NCBI GenBank assembly: GCA_964429135.1
Contig: CAYSAU010000008.1
Span: 1-64,000, forward strand
Length of the DNA stretch: 64,000 bases
Direction of reading: 5' to 3'
DNA from: CAZSDU01 sp964429135
GTDB taxonomy: Bacteria; Bacteroidota; Bacteroidia; Bacteroidales; FEN-979
Shown: positions 7,716-16,404 of the stretch, piece after piece
How the letters are laid out: each line of letters starts with the position of its first letter
Position numbering within the stretch: position 1 is the stretch's first letter
The notes under the pieces: generated by a model
Told to the model about the DNA's origin: nothing
What the model saw: only the letters and a program-made list of their open reading frames with translations
Database searches by the model: none
Made by a program: the position numbers and the translations under genes

Positions 7716-8894
7716 ATGAATGCAGAAGAATTCAGAATTCTGGCGGTTGACGATAACCCAAAAAATCTTAAGGTTCTGGCTGCCCTGCTTTCGAGCAACA
7801 GTTACCTCGTTGATTATGCATTTTCAGGATCTGAAGCCCTGGACCTGATTGCAAAAGAGAACTATGACGTGATCCTGCTCGATATCATGATGCCCGGTAT
7901 GGATGGGTATGAAATCTGTGAACAAATTAAACAATCTGACAAAAACAAGGATATACCGGTTATTTTTCTTACCGCGAGAACCGATACAGAGAGCATAACC
8001 AGAGGATTCCAGGCCGGTGGCTATGATTATGTGACAAAACCTTTCCGAAGTGATGAACTCCTCGCCAGGGTCAGAACGCATGCAGAGCTGAAACGACATC
8101 GCGATCAGCAGAAAGAGATCAACCGATGGCTGGAGGAAAAAGTCAGGGAGCGTACCCTGGATTTGAATGAGGCTAATCTGAAATTGGAAAAAGCCAACCG
8201 GGAACTGACCTCCCTCGACAGGGCAAAAAATGAATTCCTCAGGATGATCAACCACGAAATCCGTACTCCTCTTAATGCCATCATGGGGTTTACCACTTTT
8301 ATTAAAGACGAACTGAAATCTACTGAAATTATGGAGATGGTAGAATATCTCGATACCGCTTCAATAAGGTTGGAAAAATTCCTGATGGTAGTGTTGCAGA
8401 TCACTGAATTGATCACTAATGACAAGCCTTTTAAGGAAGAATGGATCACTGTAAATGAGATTATTATAGAAGCACAAACCAGGTTGAAAAAAACAATTCT
8501 TGAGAAAAAAATCAGGGTTGGAATTGAAGGCGATGCATTCAATATCAAAATTCCTGGAAATAAAAAATTGCTGTTTAACTGTTTTGAATCCATTCTTGAT
8601 AATGCCATAAAATACACTCCGGAAGGAGGGACGATCAGCATACAATCTTATGAAGAAGAAAAGCATGTAATGGTGGAATTCATAGACGAAGGTCCTGGGT
8701 TCAGCGAATTAGCGCTGAAGCATCTCTTCCAATTTTTTGCCGTGGGGGAACAACATGTGGATGAGAATGCCGGGCTGGGTCTTGCCCTGGTGAAGCTGAT
8801 CATGGACGCCCATAAGGGAAAAATCGAAGTTAGCAATAACGAAACCAAAGGAGGCATGGTAAGACTGAGTTTCGAGAAAGCAATGGTGAGTTGA
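7716..8894 (+). CDS. Response-regulator/histidine-kinase hybrid (REC-HisKA-HATPase)
   Basis: 392 residues, cytoplasmic, no membrane segment. An N-terminal receiver domain has phospho-acceptor Asp56 (LLDIMMPGMDG) and the conserved TKP lysine near 108. A short coiled coil leads to a HisKA domain with His180 (INHEIRTPLN), then an HATPase_c domain with the N box (ILDNAIKYTPEGG) and G boxes (DEGPGFS, GLGLALVK). The REC-first order suggests it receives phosphate from, or is gated by, another kinase. No output partner is adjacent: the next gene is an RNase-like protein on the same strand 19 bases away. Confidence 0.93.
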   Translation: MNAEEFRILAVDDNPKNLKVLAALLSSNSYLVDYAFSGSEALDLIAKENYDVILLDIMMPGMDGYEICEQIKQSDKNKDIPVIFLTARTDTESITRGFQAGGYDYVTKPFRSDELLARVRTHAELKRHRDQQKEINRWLEEKVRERTLDLNEANLKLEKANRELTSLDRAKNEFLRMINHEIRTPLNAIMGFTTFIKDELKSTEIMEMVEYLDTASIRLEKFLMVVLQITELITNDKPFKEEWITVNEIIIEAQTRLKKTILEKKIRVGIEGDAFNIKIPGNKKLLFNCFESILDNAIKYTPEGGTISIQSYEEEKHVMVEFIDEGPGFSELALKHLFQFFAVGEQHVDENAGLGLALVKLIMDAHKGKIEVSNNETKGGMVRLSFEKAMVS

Positions 8895-8913
8895 ATAATC
8901 AAAAAATCATATC

Positions 8914-10305
8914 ATGAAAATTACGCTTTATGGAGCTGCCGGAGGTGTAACCGGAACAGCTTATTTTATTCAGACTGATCAGGATACCATCATGGTGGAT
9001 TGTGGACTTTTCCAGGGAGGAAAGGAAATCAGAAGTCAGAACAGATTCGCTCCTCCCGTGGATTACGGCCACCTGAAAGCCATTGTGCTCACACATGCCC
9101 ACCTGGATCATTGCGGGCGTTTACCCCTCGTCATAAGGGAAGGATATCAGGGACCCATATTCGCCACACCAGCCACCATTGATTTAGTCGCCCTGATTTT
9201 ACGTGATGCTTTGAAGGTACAGACCTCTGATCTGGAAAAAATAAACCGGATACGGGCAAGAAAGGGGAAAGAAAAAATCGAAGCCGCCTATGATGAGAAA
9301 GATGTGGAAAAAGCCATCGGACTAATGAAGCCATTACCATACCATCAAGACTTCGTTCTGTCTGAAAACCTCAGGGTAATAGTCGATGAGGCCGGGCATA
9401 TTTTAGGCTCAGGAAGTCTTAAACTTATCGTTAAAGAAGGAGGATCTACAAAATCCGTAGTCTTTTCCGGCGATCTTGGTCCGGCAAACCTGCCCATTGT
9501 CAGGGATGCTGAACCCTTTCGTGATGCCGATATGGTTTTTCTGGAATCCACCTATGGCGACCGCGATCATAAGCCCCTTCAGGAAACCATTGATGAAGCC
9601 ATCTCCATTATAAAAAATGCCTACCAAAATAAGGGAAAAATTTTAATCCCCTCTTTCGCCGTGGGCCGTACACAAGAATTGTTGTACTACATCGAACAGG
9701 CTTTCCGTCAAGGAGGATTACCCCGTTTCCCGATATACATCGACAGTCCCATGGCCATTGAAGCGACAAGGATTTATATGAGTCATGCTGAATTATTTGA
9801 TGAGGAAATGAAAGAATTTGTAAGTAGCGGGGAAATGGAGCGCAACAAAGGTTACATTCATCCCACCCCTACCGCAGAAGAATCTAAAAAACTCAATGAA
9901 ATCCCTGGTCCTTGTATGATCATTGCCGGAGCTGGAATGTGCAACGCCGGCCGAATCCTTCATCATCTCAGGCATAACTTATGGAAAAAGGACACCCATG
10001 TGCTGATTGTGGGATATCAGGCCATGGGTACCTTAGGACGACAGCTTGTTGAGGGAGCCCCCGCTGTCAATATTTATGGTGAATGGATAGCCGTTCATGC
10101 TCAAATTCACAAGCTGGGTGGTTTCAGTGCGCATGCCGGGCAAACTGATCTGCTGAATTGGTTCAATGTGATGGCGCCATCCAGACCAAAAGTTGTGCTT
10201 ACTCACGGAGAAGACAAAGCCAGAATTCCTCTGGCTAAAATCCTTCAACATCAGTATGGTATCATACCGGTTTTGCCAAATTACGGAGATACCATTGAGT
10301 TATAA
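8914..10305 (+). CDS. Metallo-beta-lactamase/beta-CASP family RNase-like protein
   Basis: 463 residues. The metallo-beta-lactamase core has the zinc-binding motif HAHLDH at 61-66, followed by ILGSGS, SGDLG and LESTYGDRDH. The beta-CASP cap (IPSFAVGRTQELLYY, AGAGMCNAGR) and the RMMBL tail (LGGFSAHAGQTDLL, LTHGEDKARIPL) are in the order of Ysh1/CPSF73-like RNA nucleases. Such enzymes process or degrade RNA in the cytoplasm. It precedes pyruvate kinase by about 50 bases on the same strand. Exact RNA target unknown. Confidence 0.92.
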   Translation: MKITLYGAAGGVTGTAYFIQTDQDTIMVDCGLFQGGKEIRSQNRFAPPVDYGHLKAIVLTHAHLDHCGRLPLVIREGYQGPIFATPATIDLVALILRDALKVQTSDLEKINRIRARKGKEKIEAAYDEKDVEKAIGLMKPLPYHQDFVLSENLRVIVDEAGHILGSGSLKLIVKEGGSTKSVVFSGDLGPANLPIVRDAEPFRDADMVFLESTYGDRDHKPLQETIDEAISIIKNAYQNKGKILIPSFAVGRTQELLYYIEQAFRQGGLPRFPIYIDSPMAIEATRIYMSHAELFDEEMKEFVSSGEMERNKGYIHPTPTAEESKKLNEIPGPCMIIAGAGMCNAGRILHHLRHNLWKKDTHVLIVGYQAMGTLGRQLVEGAPAVNIYGEWIAVHAQIHKLGGFSAHAGQTDLLNWFNVMAPSRPKVVLTHGEDKARIPLAKILQHQYGIIPVLPNYGDTIEL

Positions 10306-10356
10306 CAATCCCGTTTCATTATTATTTTCCTATCTTCATTCTTCAATTTACCAATC

Positions 10357-11775
10357 ATGAACAACCCTATTCGCCGTACCAAGATCGTGGCTACCATCGG
10401 GCCAGCAAGCTCTTCTCCCGAAGTCATTCAAATGCTCATCCAAGCCGGGATGGATGTGGCCAGGCTTAACTTTTCGCATGGAAATTATCAGGACCATGCC
10501 CATGTCATCGAAAGCCTGAGAAGTATTTCCAATAAACTCGACCGACCGGTCACCATCATGCAGGATCTTCAGGGTCCGAAGATCAGGGTCGGGCAATTGG
10601 CTGAAGGGAAGATTGATTTAAAGACAGATGAGCTGATCAGCTTAATCCCTGAAACCGGTTACAAAGGGCAAAAAAGAATGATCCCCATCGATTATCCATA
10701 TTTAGCCGAAGAAGCGAAACCCGGGATGCAGGTCCTACTGGCCGACGGGTTATTTGAACTAGAAATTCAAGAAATATCAGGTAATGAAGTGAAATGCAGG
10801 GTGATTGAAGGCGGAATCCTTGTTAACAGAAAAGGTGTGAATTTTCCCAATCTTAACCTCCGGCTTCCATCTCTCACTAAGAAGGACATCGCGGATCTTG
10901 AATTCGGACTCTCCCATGGCGTGGACTGGATATCTCTGAGTTTTGTCAGGTCAGCGGAAGACGTCAGGGAGTTGAAAAAACTTATCCTCGCGAGGGGTTA
11001 TCAAAAACCTGTGATTGCAAAGATCGAAAAGCCCCAGGCGATGGAACACCTGGAAGAAATTATCCAGGAAGTGAACGGGATCATGGTAGCCAGAGGAGAC
11101 CTTGGCGTGGAATTGTATCCGGAAAAAGTACCCATGCTCCAGAAACAGATCATCGAATTATGCAATCGTAAAGGGAAACCGGTGATTACCGCAACACAAA
11201 TGCTCGAAAGTATGATCCATGAGCCCCGTCCTACCCGGGCCGAAGCAAGTGATGTGGCCAATGCCATCATCGATGGGACGGATGCCATTATGTTGTCGGG
11301 CGAAACCGCCATGGGTGATTTCCCGGTCAAAGCCGTAGAAATGATGGTCCGTATAGCGCTGGACGTGGAAGCAAAGATAAAATTCAAAAACTATCCCCCA
11401 TCCGACCTTTCGGAAGTGTATGCCCTTAGCCAAGCCGTAGATCAAATGGAAGATGTGGTTCATCCAAGATGTATTGTTGTACTGACCACCAGCGGAAGAA
11501 GTGCCCAGGCGATAGCAGCCAATCGCCCCACCACACCGGTTTTCGCCCTGACTACCCATGAGGAGGTATATCACGGTCTGAATCTTCTCTGGGGGATCAA
11601 TCCCATGCTGATCCATGAACATCCAGATACCTTCGAAGGCATGGTACACTTATGCGAATGCAGCCTCAAGGAGAAGAAACTGCTTAAATCCGGCGATAAA
11701 ATGATTATTCTTGGCGGAATTCCTGCCCATCAGGCCGGAGGTACCAATTTTGTCAAAATCCATACCGTAAATTAA
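10357..11775 (+). CDS. pyk: Pyruvate kinase
   Basis: 472 residues, the usual bacterial length. It converts phosphoenolpyruvate and ADP to pyruvate and ATP, the last step of glycolysis. The N-terminal barrel starts RRTKIVATIGPAS and continues ARLNFSHGNY. The active-site signature IAKIEKPQAMEHLEEI carries the catalytic lysine; MVARGDLGVEL and ATQMLESMI..PTRAEASDVANA follow. The C-terminal alpha/beta domain with TTSGRSAQAIAANRP is present, so the enzyme is complete. Confidence 0.97.
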   Translation: MNNPIRRTKIVATIGPASSSPEVIQMLIQAGMDVARLNFSHGNYQDHAHVIESLRSISNKLDRPVTIMQDLQGPKIRVGQLAEGKIDLKTDELISLIPETGYKGQKRMIPIDYPYLAEEAKPGMQVLLADGLFELEIQEISGNEVKCRVIEGGILVNRKGVNFPNLNLRLPSLTKKDIADLEFGLSHGVDWISLSFVRSAEDVRELKKLILARGYQKPVIAKIEKPQAMEHLEEIIQEVNGIMVARGDLGVELYPEKVPMLQKQIIELCNRKGKPVITATQMLESMIHEPRPTRAEASDVANAIIDGTDAIMLSGETAMGDFPVKAVEMMVRIALDVEAKIKFKNYPPSDLSEVYALSQAVDQMEDVVHPRCIVVLTTSGRSAQAIAANRPTTPVFALTTHEEVYHGLNLLWGINPMLIHEHPDTFEGMVHLCECSLKEKKLLKSGDKMIILGGIPAHQAGGTNFVKIHTVN

Positions 11776-11776
11776 T

Positions 11777-11784
11777 TATTTTTG
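11777..11784 (+). promoter_or_regulatory. Candidate -7 box TATTTTTG
   Basis: Fits the Bacteroidota -7 consensus TAnnTTTG and ends 14 bases before the ATG of the beta-barrel gene at 11799, just after the pyk stop. It suggests the barrel gene can be transcribed separately from pyk. Confidence 0.45.
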
Positions 11785-11798
11785 CTAAAAAAGAACTT

Positions 11799-12419
11799 AT
11801 GAAAAAATATTGCCTGATTTTAGCCGTAACATTATTTTTTCCATTGATGTCAATGGCACAAACAGTTGAAGTAACCGCTTTCGGAGGTTACGTTTTTCCC
11901 GGAACATGGACGGGCAGCGAAGGAAATATATACATCAGGGGAAATGCCCAGTATGGAGGTCAGGTCAGCTTAGGGGTAAGCCGGGTGATGGATGTTGATC
12001 TTATTTATAACCGTTCTGACACTAAGGCGGAAGGTACCCTGAACAATACAATCTATTCCAAGAATGTTCCTATCAGTGCAAATTATTTTCAGATTGGCTT
12101 AACCAAAAACTTCAGGATCAACCCCTTGGTTTCCCCCTATTTAGGAATGAACCTTGGCGCATGCCTAATGAATCCGAAAGAAGGACAGTATAATGAAGCT
12201 TGGTTTTTTTCTGTCGGCATAAACGGTGGAGCTAAAATCTATTTTGCCAAACGAGTTGGCCTAAAACTTCAGGCTCAGGCATATATTCCGGTTCAGGGGG
12301 CAGGATTCGGATTTTATTATGGAGGAGGCGGAAGCGGTTCAACGATATCATTGTATTCAACCCTTGTACAGTTTGGGTTTACAGGAGGATTGGTCTTCCG
12401 CCTTGGAAGGATACAATAA
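11799..12419 (+). CDS. Outer-membrane beta-barrel protein
   Basis: 206 residues. A signal peptide (ILAVTLFFPLMSMAQ) is followed by alternating aromatic/hydrophobic strands typical of small 8-stranded barrels (EVTAFGGYVFPG, YFQIGLTKNFRINP, LQAQAYIPVQ) and a terminal aromatic-rich strand. Resembles the OmpA/OmpW-like barrel proteins common in Bacteroidota. Specific function unknown. It ends before a strong bidirectional terminator. Confidence 0.8.
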   Translation: MKKYCLILAVTLFFPLMSMAQTVEVTAFGGYVFPGTWTGSEGNIYIRGNAQYGGQVSLGVSRVMDVDLIYNRSDTKAEGTLNNTIYSKNVPISANYFQIGLTKNFRINPLVSPYLGMNLGACLMNPKEGQYNEAWFFSVGINGGAKIYFAKRVGLKLQAQAYIPVQGAGFGFYYGGGGSGSTISLYSTLVQFGFTGGLVFRLGRIQ

Positions 12420-12437
12420 AAATTAGGTTGGGAAGAA

Positions 12438-12472
12438 AAAAACCCAGGGAGTAAATTCATCCCTGGGTTTTT
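12438..12472. terminator. Bidirectional intrinsic terminator
   Basis: A perfect 13-bp stem, AAAAACCCAGGGA (12438-12450) with TCCCTGGGTTTTT (12460-12472), around a 9-base loop. It sits between the convergent genes ending at 12419 and 12492, with A/T tracts on both sides so it can act in both directions. Confidence 0.9.
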
Positions 12473-12491
12473 ATTTGAAATTCATTTCCTA

Positions 12492-13139
12492 TCAGCGGAC
12501 AATCAGGCAAAGACCCACTTTCAAATTGAACATAGAAAGGTCTTTGGAAATGAGGTCATTGTATAATTCGATTTTATTGGTTGTCCATTTATAATTGAAG
12601 GCAAGCAGTGCTCCCCAGCTCGAAAAGTTTCCGAACTTGATCAGGGCCCCGACTTCCGGGGTAAGCGAAAAATCCCATCGGGTAAGATAGGCATCTATTT
12701 CTTGGACCATCAGATGATGTTCCATATAATCGCCTCCCACACCCAGACTGACATAAGGTGAAACCAATTTGTCCGGAATAAAATGATACCCGATCACTGC
12801 CTGAAAGGGTACCATCCAGGTAAAACGGTAATTGGTTGCAGTAATGGCATCCCCTTCATCCCCGTAGTAGGTTTCATACCCATATTTTTGTCCAACACGC
12901 TGCCAGGCAATGTTGAAACCAGCAGTCAGCCCATTCAGCACCAGAAACCTTCCTCCGAGGTCAAATCCTGCAGGACTGGGATTTCCAACCCATTGATTAA
13001 AATCACCCAATGTGAAAGTGGTATTCCAGGAAAAAGAATAATAACTCCTGGGCGTGAATCCTATGCTTGTCTTTTCCTGAGCCAGCAAAAAGCCACCCAA
13101 AAAGATAAAAACGGATAGTGTCAAAATAAACTTTTTCAT
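12492..13139 (-). CDS. Outer-membrane beta-barrel protein
   Basis: 215 residues with a signal peptide (TLSVFIFLGGFLLAQ). The mature part is made of amphipathic strands rich in Tyr/Trp/Phe (GFNIAWQRVGQKYGYETYYG, WGALLAFNYKWTTNK) and ends in MFNLKVGLCLIVR, consistent with a small barrel. It lies 21 bases after the DUF4136 lipoprotein gene and probably shares its transcript. No specific family assigned. Confidence 0.78.
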   Translation of the reverse strand: MKKFILTLSVFIFLGGFLLAQEKTSIGFTPRSYYSFSWNTTFTLGDFNQWVGNPSPAGFDLGGRFLVLNGLTAGFNIAWQRVGQKYGYETYYGDEGDAITATNYRFTWMVPFQAVIGYHFIPDKLVSPYVSLGVGGDYMEHHLMVQEIDAYLTRWDFSLTPEVGALIKFGNFSSWGALLAFNYKWTTNKIELYNDLISKDLSMFNLKVGLCLIVR

Positions 13140-13160
13140 GATATCTCTCGTTTTATGGGG

Positions 13161-13790
13161 TTAATTTTGGTTGAAGGCTTTGGTCTGCAAAAAAGCCTGG
13201 TCAATACTACTCTCCAGGTCGCCAATGGTATGATAACCGGTCATCAGACTGCGGATATAAACATTCCAGCGAATAAACAAGGTATCTCCCGCTTGAACGT
13301 TTTTACAGTCAACCATATCGATCATCAGTGTCCCCGTTGTATAGGAGGTAATATAGGGCGGATAATAGGGATAATAATAACCTCCGCCTCCCCAATACCA
13401 TGGCGGAAAATATCCAGGATAACCCCAATACCACCCCGGATAGAATATCTGGGCATTTACATTCTTGACTGCCACAACGTTGATCCCCAGATCGGGGCTC
13501 TGGTCCTTGGCGACTTTCTGATAACCCCGGTCGGTCATGTTCTTCGATATTCGGTTCAGAATGGCCTTCGCATTAGCATCCAGAATCTTACCGCTGTCCT
13601 TGGGGGCAATATATGCGATGGAGTCAACCATGGAAAAAGTTCCATAAGTCTTGAAGTTAATACTGGTATCATACTTGGTGTAGATCACTAAGTCCTCCAG
13701 CAATCGCTCAGAAGCGGGTGGATACTTGGAGCAGGATGCAAAAATAAACATCCCTGCTACCAGGAGAATGAAGATAAGTTTTGTGTTCAT
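13161..13790 (-). CDS. DUF4136-type lipoprotein
   Basis: 209 residues. The lipobox is MFIFASCS with the lipid-carrying Cys at about residue 20. A DUF4136-like domain follows: ILNRISKNMTDRGYQKV and SPDLGINVVAV, then a Gly/Tyr/Trp/Pro-rich insert (GWYWGYPGYFPPWYWGGGG) and a final strand region GTLMIDMVDC. These lipoproteins are common in Bacteroidota outer membranes; function unknown. Likely first gene of a two-gene unit with the barrel protein downstream. Confidence 0.85.
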   Translation of the reverse strand: MNTKLIFILLVAGMFIFASCSKYPPASERLLEDLVIYTKYDTSINFKTYGTFSMVDSIAYIAPKDSGKILDANAKAILNRISKNMTDRGYQKVAKDQSPDLGINVVAVKNVNAQIFYPGWYWGYPGYFPPWYWGGGGYYYPYYPPYITSYTTGTLMIDMVDCKNVQAGDTLFIRWNVYIRSLMTGYHTIGDLESSIDQAFLQTKAFNQN

Positions 13791-13808
13791 AGATCAAATT
13801 TTAATTGA

Positions 13809-13816
13809 CAAATATA
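13809..13816 (-). promoter_or_regulatory. Candidate -7 box TATATTTG
   Basis: TAnnTTTG-type box on the minus strand, 18 bases before the ATG of the DUF4136 lipoprotein gene. No convincing -33 element seen. Confidence 0.4.
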
Positions 13817-13844
13817 TAAATTATCTTTCCCTTCCAGACATTTT

Positions 13845-14429
13845 TTATAGCCTGAAAGCACATAAAGCCTGAACCGAATACATCCAATCATTTGCTTTAC
13901 CGAAATTCAACACTTTGAATTCACCTCCAACTCGCCAGTGATTCCCAAACGGATACAGATAAGAAGCAGAAAACTGGTAGTTGGAAAGCGAAAGGATGGT
14001 ACTGTTAACTTGATCACCTATCCCTGATACTTTGTTGAACATCAGTGCAAGACCAGCTCCCGCGCTGAGATAGAAATGATCCACGATACGCATCCTGACG
14101 GTCAGCAAAAGAGGGATAGCCGACATACTTGCCTGACCAGTCATATCGGTATATGTCTTATTTTTTACTTTATATAAACGATAAAAGCCAGATTCCAGTC
14201 CAAGACTGAGCCTGTGTTCCGGTTCCCAGAAAAATTTCAATGACACTCCTGCCGCATCTATAATTGCTTTCTCTTTCCCGATTTCCAGAGAATTGATAAA
14301 ATGCGTCCACCCAAGTCCTAGGGTAAGTGAATAATGATTAAGGACAACTTTCAGACTGTCTTTTTTTTGTGCCAGGGTTGAAAAAGCACATAATAGTATT
14401 ATCAATATCAGGAGGCTTGGTCTCTTCAT
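13845..14429 (-). CDS. Outer-membrane beta-barrel protein
   Basis: 194 residues with signal peptide (ILIILLCAFSTLAQ). Alternating strands such as YSLTLGLGWTHFINS, HRLSLGLESGFYRLYK and WRVGGEFKVLNFGK are typical of an OmpA/OmpW-like barrel. It begins four bases after the GDPD lipoprotein gene, so the three genes 16391-13845 form one minus-strand unit of envelope proteins. No specific role assigned. Confidence 0.75.
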   Translation of the reverse strand: MKRPSLLILIILLCAFSTLAQKKDSLKVVLNHYSLTLGLGWTHFINSLEIGKEKAIIDAAGVSLKFFWEPEHRLSLGLESGFYRLYKVKNKTYTDMTGQASMSAIPLLLTVRMRIVDHFYLSAGAGLALMFNKVSGIGDQVNSTILSLSNYQFSASYLYPFGNHWRVGGEFKVLNFGKANDWMYSVQALCAFRL

Positions 14430-14433
14430 TTTT

Positions 14434-15681
14434 TTATTCCTGTATGTAATGGTAATAAGCTACAACATAAGGGAAATTAGTCAGCATTCCGTCGAAGTTT
14501 CCATTTTGAATATATTCCCTAATCCATGGTATCCCATCGATGGTCCAGGTCACTGCTAATCTGCCTTCTTCATGCATTTGTTGAACCAACTCGTTCTGTG
14601 TCCCCAGTGTCCATCGTGGAGACCAAACCAGGGCATTGACTTGGCGGACATCTTCCACGGATAATTCGCAAAGTGAGGGTATGTTCTGGTAATCCGGATA
14701 GCTCATCAGGTCATTTAATACATCGGAGGAAGGAATCCCAACCACAATCATCAGATCTCTTCCTTTATCAATAGCCCTTTGCAACATCCTTTTTTGAATC
14801 GGAATCACTTTTCCCATAGCATCCTTGTTGGCTTTCATGTCGAGGTAAACGAATCTTAGCAGGGTACTGTCAATGGTAAAAACAAGAGCTTCCTCAAGGG
14901 TAGGAATTTTTTCCCCGTGAATCAGCCTGACAAAGGCGGAAAGCTGAGACCAGGTATAACTTTCTATCGGGCCGGCCAGGGGACATTTTTTTGTCAAACG
15001 GATGTTAATATCCGGATCGTGATAAATGAAAGGTACTCCATCCTTGCTTAAACGAACATCTATTTCGATGCCGGTTGATCCAAATTTCTCAGTATAATTA
15101 ATCATTTCAATACTGTTTTCTGAAACCGGTAAGCGATCGGAAGTCCTTCCTCCGGAACGATGTGCAAGGATGTAAAAGTTACTGTTCATGACCTTTTCGG
15201 AAAATGGGCGAAGAAATTCAAGGGTCAGGGATTGATCAGGAAGTCCTGATTGAATTCCATAAGCCCCTCGTATCTTGATCTGCTGATTGACACTGCCGGT
15301 AACAATCAATCGCCCACCCTCCTCTTTGGAGATATAACATGAAGTCAGACCCGTCCCATCATTGTACCCGTTGCGCCAGTATCCCTGGAGTATGATCACT
15401 GAATCGAGCTGACCTGCCTGCATCACAAAGTATTTCCCATTGCTGCAGGCAAAGGAAAGACTGCCCCGGTTCCATTTCAGAACAATCTGATCCCCGAAAA
15501 AATCCGCCCCGGAAGTTACACGATAGATTCCTTCCATTAATCGTTTTGAAGAGTCTTTCAGGGGATAGGTTTCCGCCAGGAGCGAATTTGGTCCCGCAGT
15601 AGGAATGGGGATATCCGTATCCTTATTGCAGGAAAAAAACGTCAGTGAAACGAATAAAAATGAAACGATTGTTGCTCTCAT
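14434..15681 (-). CDS. Glycerophosphodiester phosphodiesterase lipoprotein
   Basis: 415 residues from the ATG at 15681, which overlaps the upstream stop (ATGA); a TTG three codons earlier is possible. A lipobox (FVSLTFFSC) anchors it to a membrane. Residues 30-170 are a beta-rich segment of unknown role. The GDPD domain then has ILAHRSGGR, SENSIEMI and GIEIDVRLSKDGVPFIYHD, giving the catalytic His, Glu and Asp pattern, and ends with the TWTIDGIPWIREYI region. It hydrolyses glycerophosphodiesters to glycerol-3-phosphate and an alcohol. Confidence 0.9.
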   Translation of the reverse strand: MRATIVSFLFVSLTFFSCNKDTDIPIPTAGPNSLLAETYPLKDSSKRLMEGIYRVTSGADFFGDQIVLKWNRGSLSFACSNGKYFVMQAGQLDSVIILQGYWRNGYNDGTGLTSCYISKEEGGRLIVTGSVNQQIKIRGAYGIQSGLPDQSLTLEFLRPFSEKVMNSNFYILAHRSGGRTSDRLPVSENSIEMINYTEKFGSTGIEIDVRLSKDGVPFIYHDPDINIRLTKKCPLAGPIESYTWSQLSAFVRLIHGEKIPTLEEALVFTIDSTLLRFVYLDMKANKDAMGKVIPIQKRMLQRAIDKGRDLMIVVGIPSSDVLNDLMSYPDYQNIPSLCELSVEDVRQVNALVWSPRWTLGTQNELVQQMHEEGRLAVTWTIDGIPWIREYIQNGNFDGMLTNFPYVVAYYHYIQE

Positions 15682-16391
15682 AATATCCAACTGAATGAAA
15701 TTTCAGGTATATGATAAAACCGATTAAATGTATTAAAAAGCATCCAGGTTGGCCAATAAAACTTCTCATAATTATCCTTCAACCCGATAATGAATACATG
15801 ATTCTTCCATAACCTTTGTTCAATATAAAAAGTAATTGTACCCCCATTGAAAAAGTTTTTCGTCCGCACCACCTCATTCTCACCCGACTGCATGGAAACA
15901 TTCGCCAGGATAACCACTTCCCCTTTCAACGTAAATGCCATTTTTTTCAGCTTGTAACCGATAGAAAGATTCGGATAATTGATCCATACTTTTGCCGTAT
16001 TATTAAATCCGGCCTGTTTCATCTGTCCATAAACAAATGCGACATCCCATCCAAGATTAGCATAAAAGTTCCTATGACCGTAGCCAATCCTGGGACCAAG
16101 GGAAAACTGATTGGAGACAATGATGGTCGTTACATCTGCTTCCAAGGAAAACCGCCAGGGAAGGCCGAAAGTCATATGTACATTCACAAGCGGGGCCTGT
16201 ATCGCATTTTCAAGCAGGTCCATGGGAGGCTTTACCAGAGACAGACCGGCAGCAATCTGAAATCCCCATTTTTTATACTGATGTGGGAAACGCATGCTCG
16301 ACATGGCAATATCGAAAGTATCTTTTTTCTCCTGAGCCTGGATACAGGGGGCGTAAAAAGTGAGCAAAAAGAAGAAAAGCAAATATCTCAT
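15678..16391 (-). CDS. Exported beta-barrel-like protein of unknown function
   Basis: 237 residues with signal peptide (FFFLLTFYAPCIQAQ). The mature part alternates hydrophobic and polar residues (WGFQIAAGLSLVKPP, NFYANLGWDVAFVYG, LSIGYKLKKMAFTLKG) as in outer-membrane barrels and ends FYHIPEISFSWIL. It overlaps the GDPD gene start by four bases and is likely co-translated. I do not recognise the family. Confidence 0.7.
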   Translation of the reverse strand: MRYLLFFFLLTFYAPCIQAQEKKDTFDIAMSSMRFPHQYKKWGFQIAAGLSLVKPPMDLLENAIQAPLVNVHMTFGLPWRFSLEADVTTIIVSNQFSLGPRIGYGHRNFYANLGWDVAFVYGQMKQAGFNNTAKVWINYPNLSIGYKLKKMAFTLKGEVVILANVSMQSGENEVVRTKNFFNGGTITFYIEQRLWKNHVFIIGLKDNYEKFYWPTWMLFNTFNRFYHIPEISFSWIL

Positions 16392-16404
16392 CTTTCAATA
16401 ATGA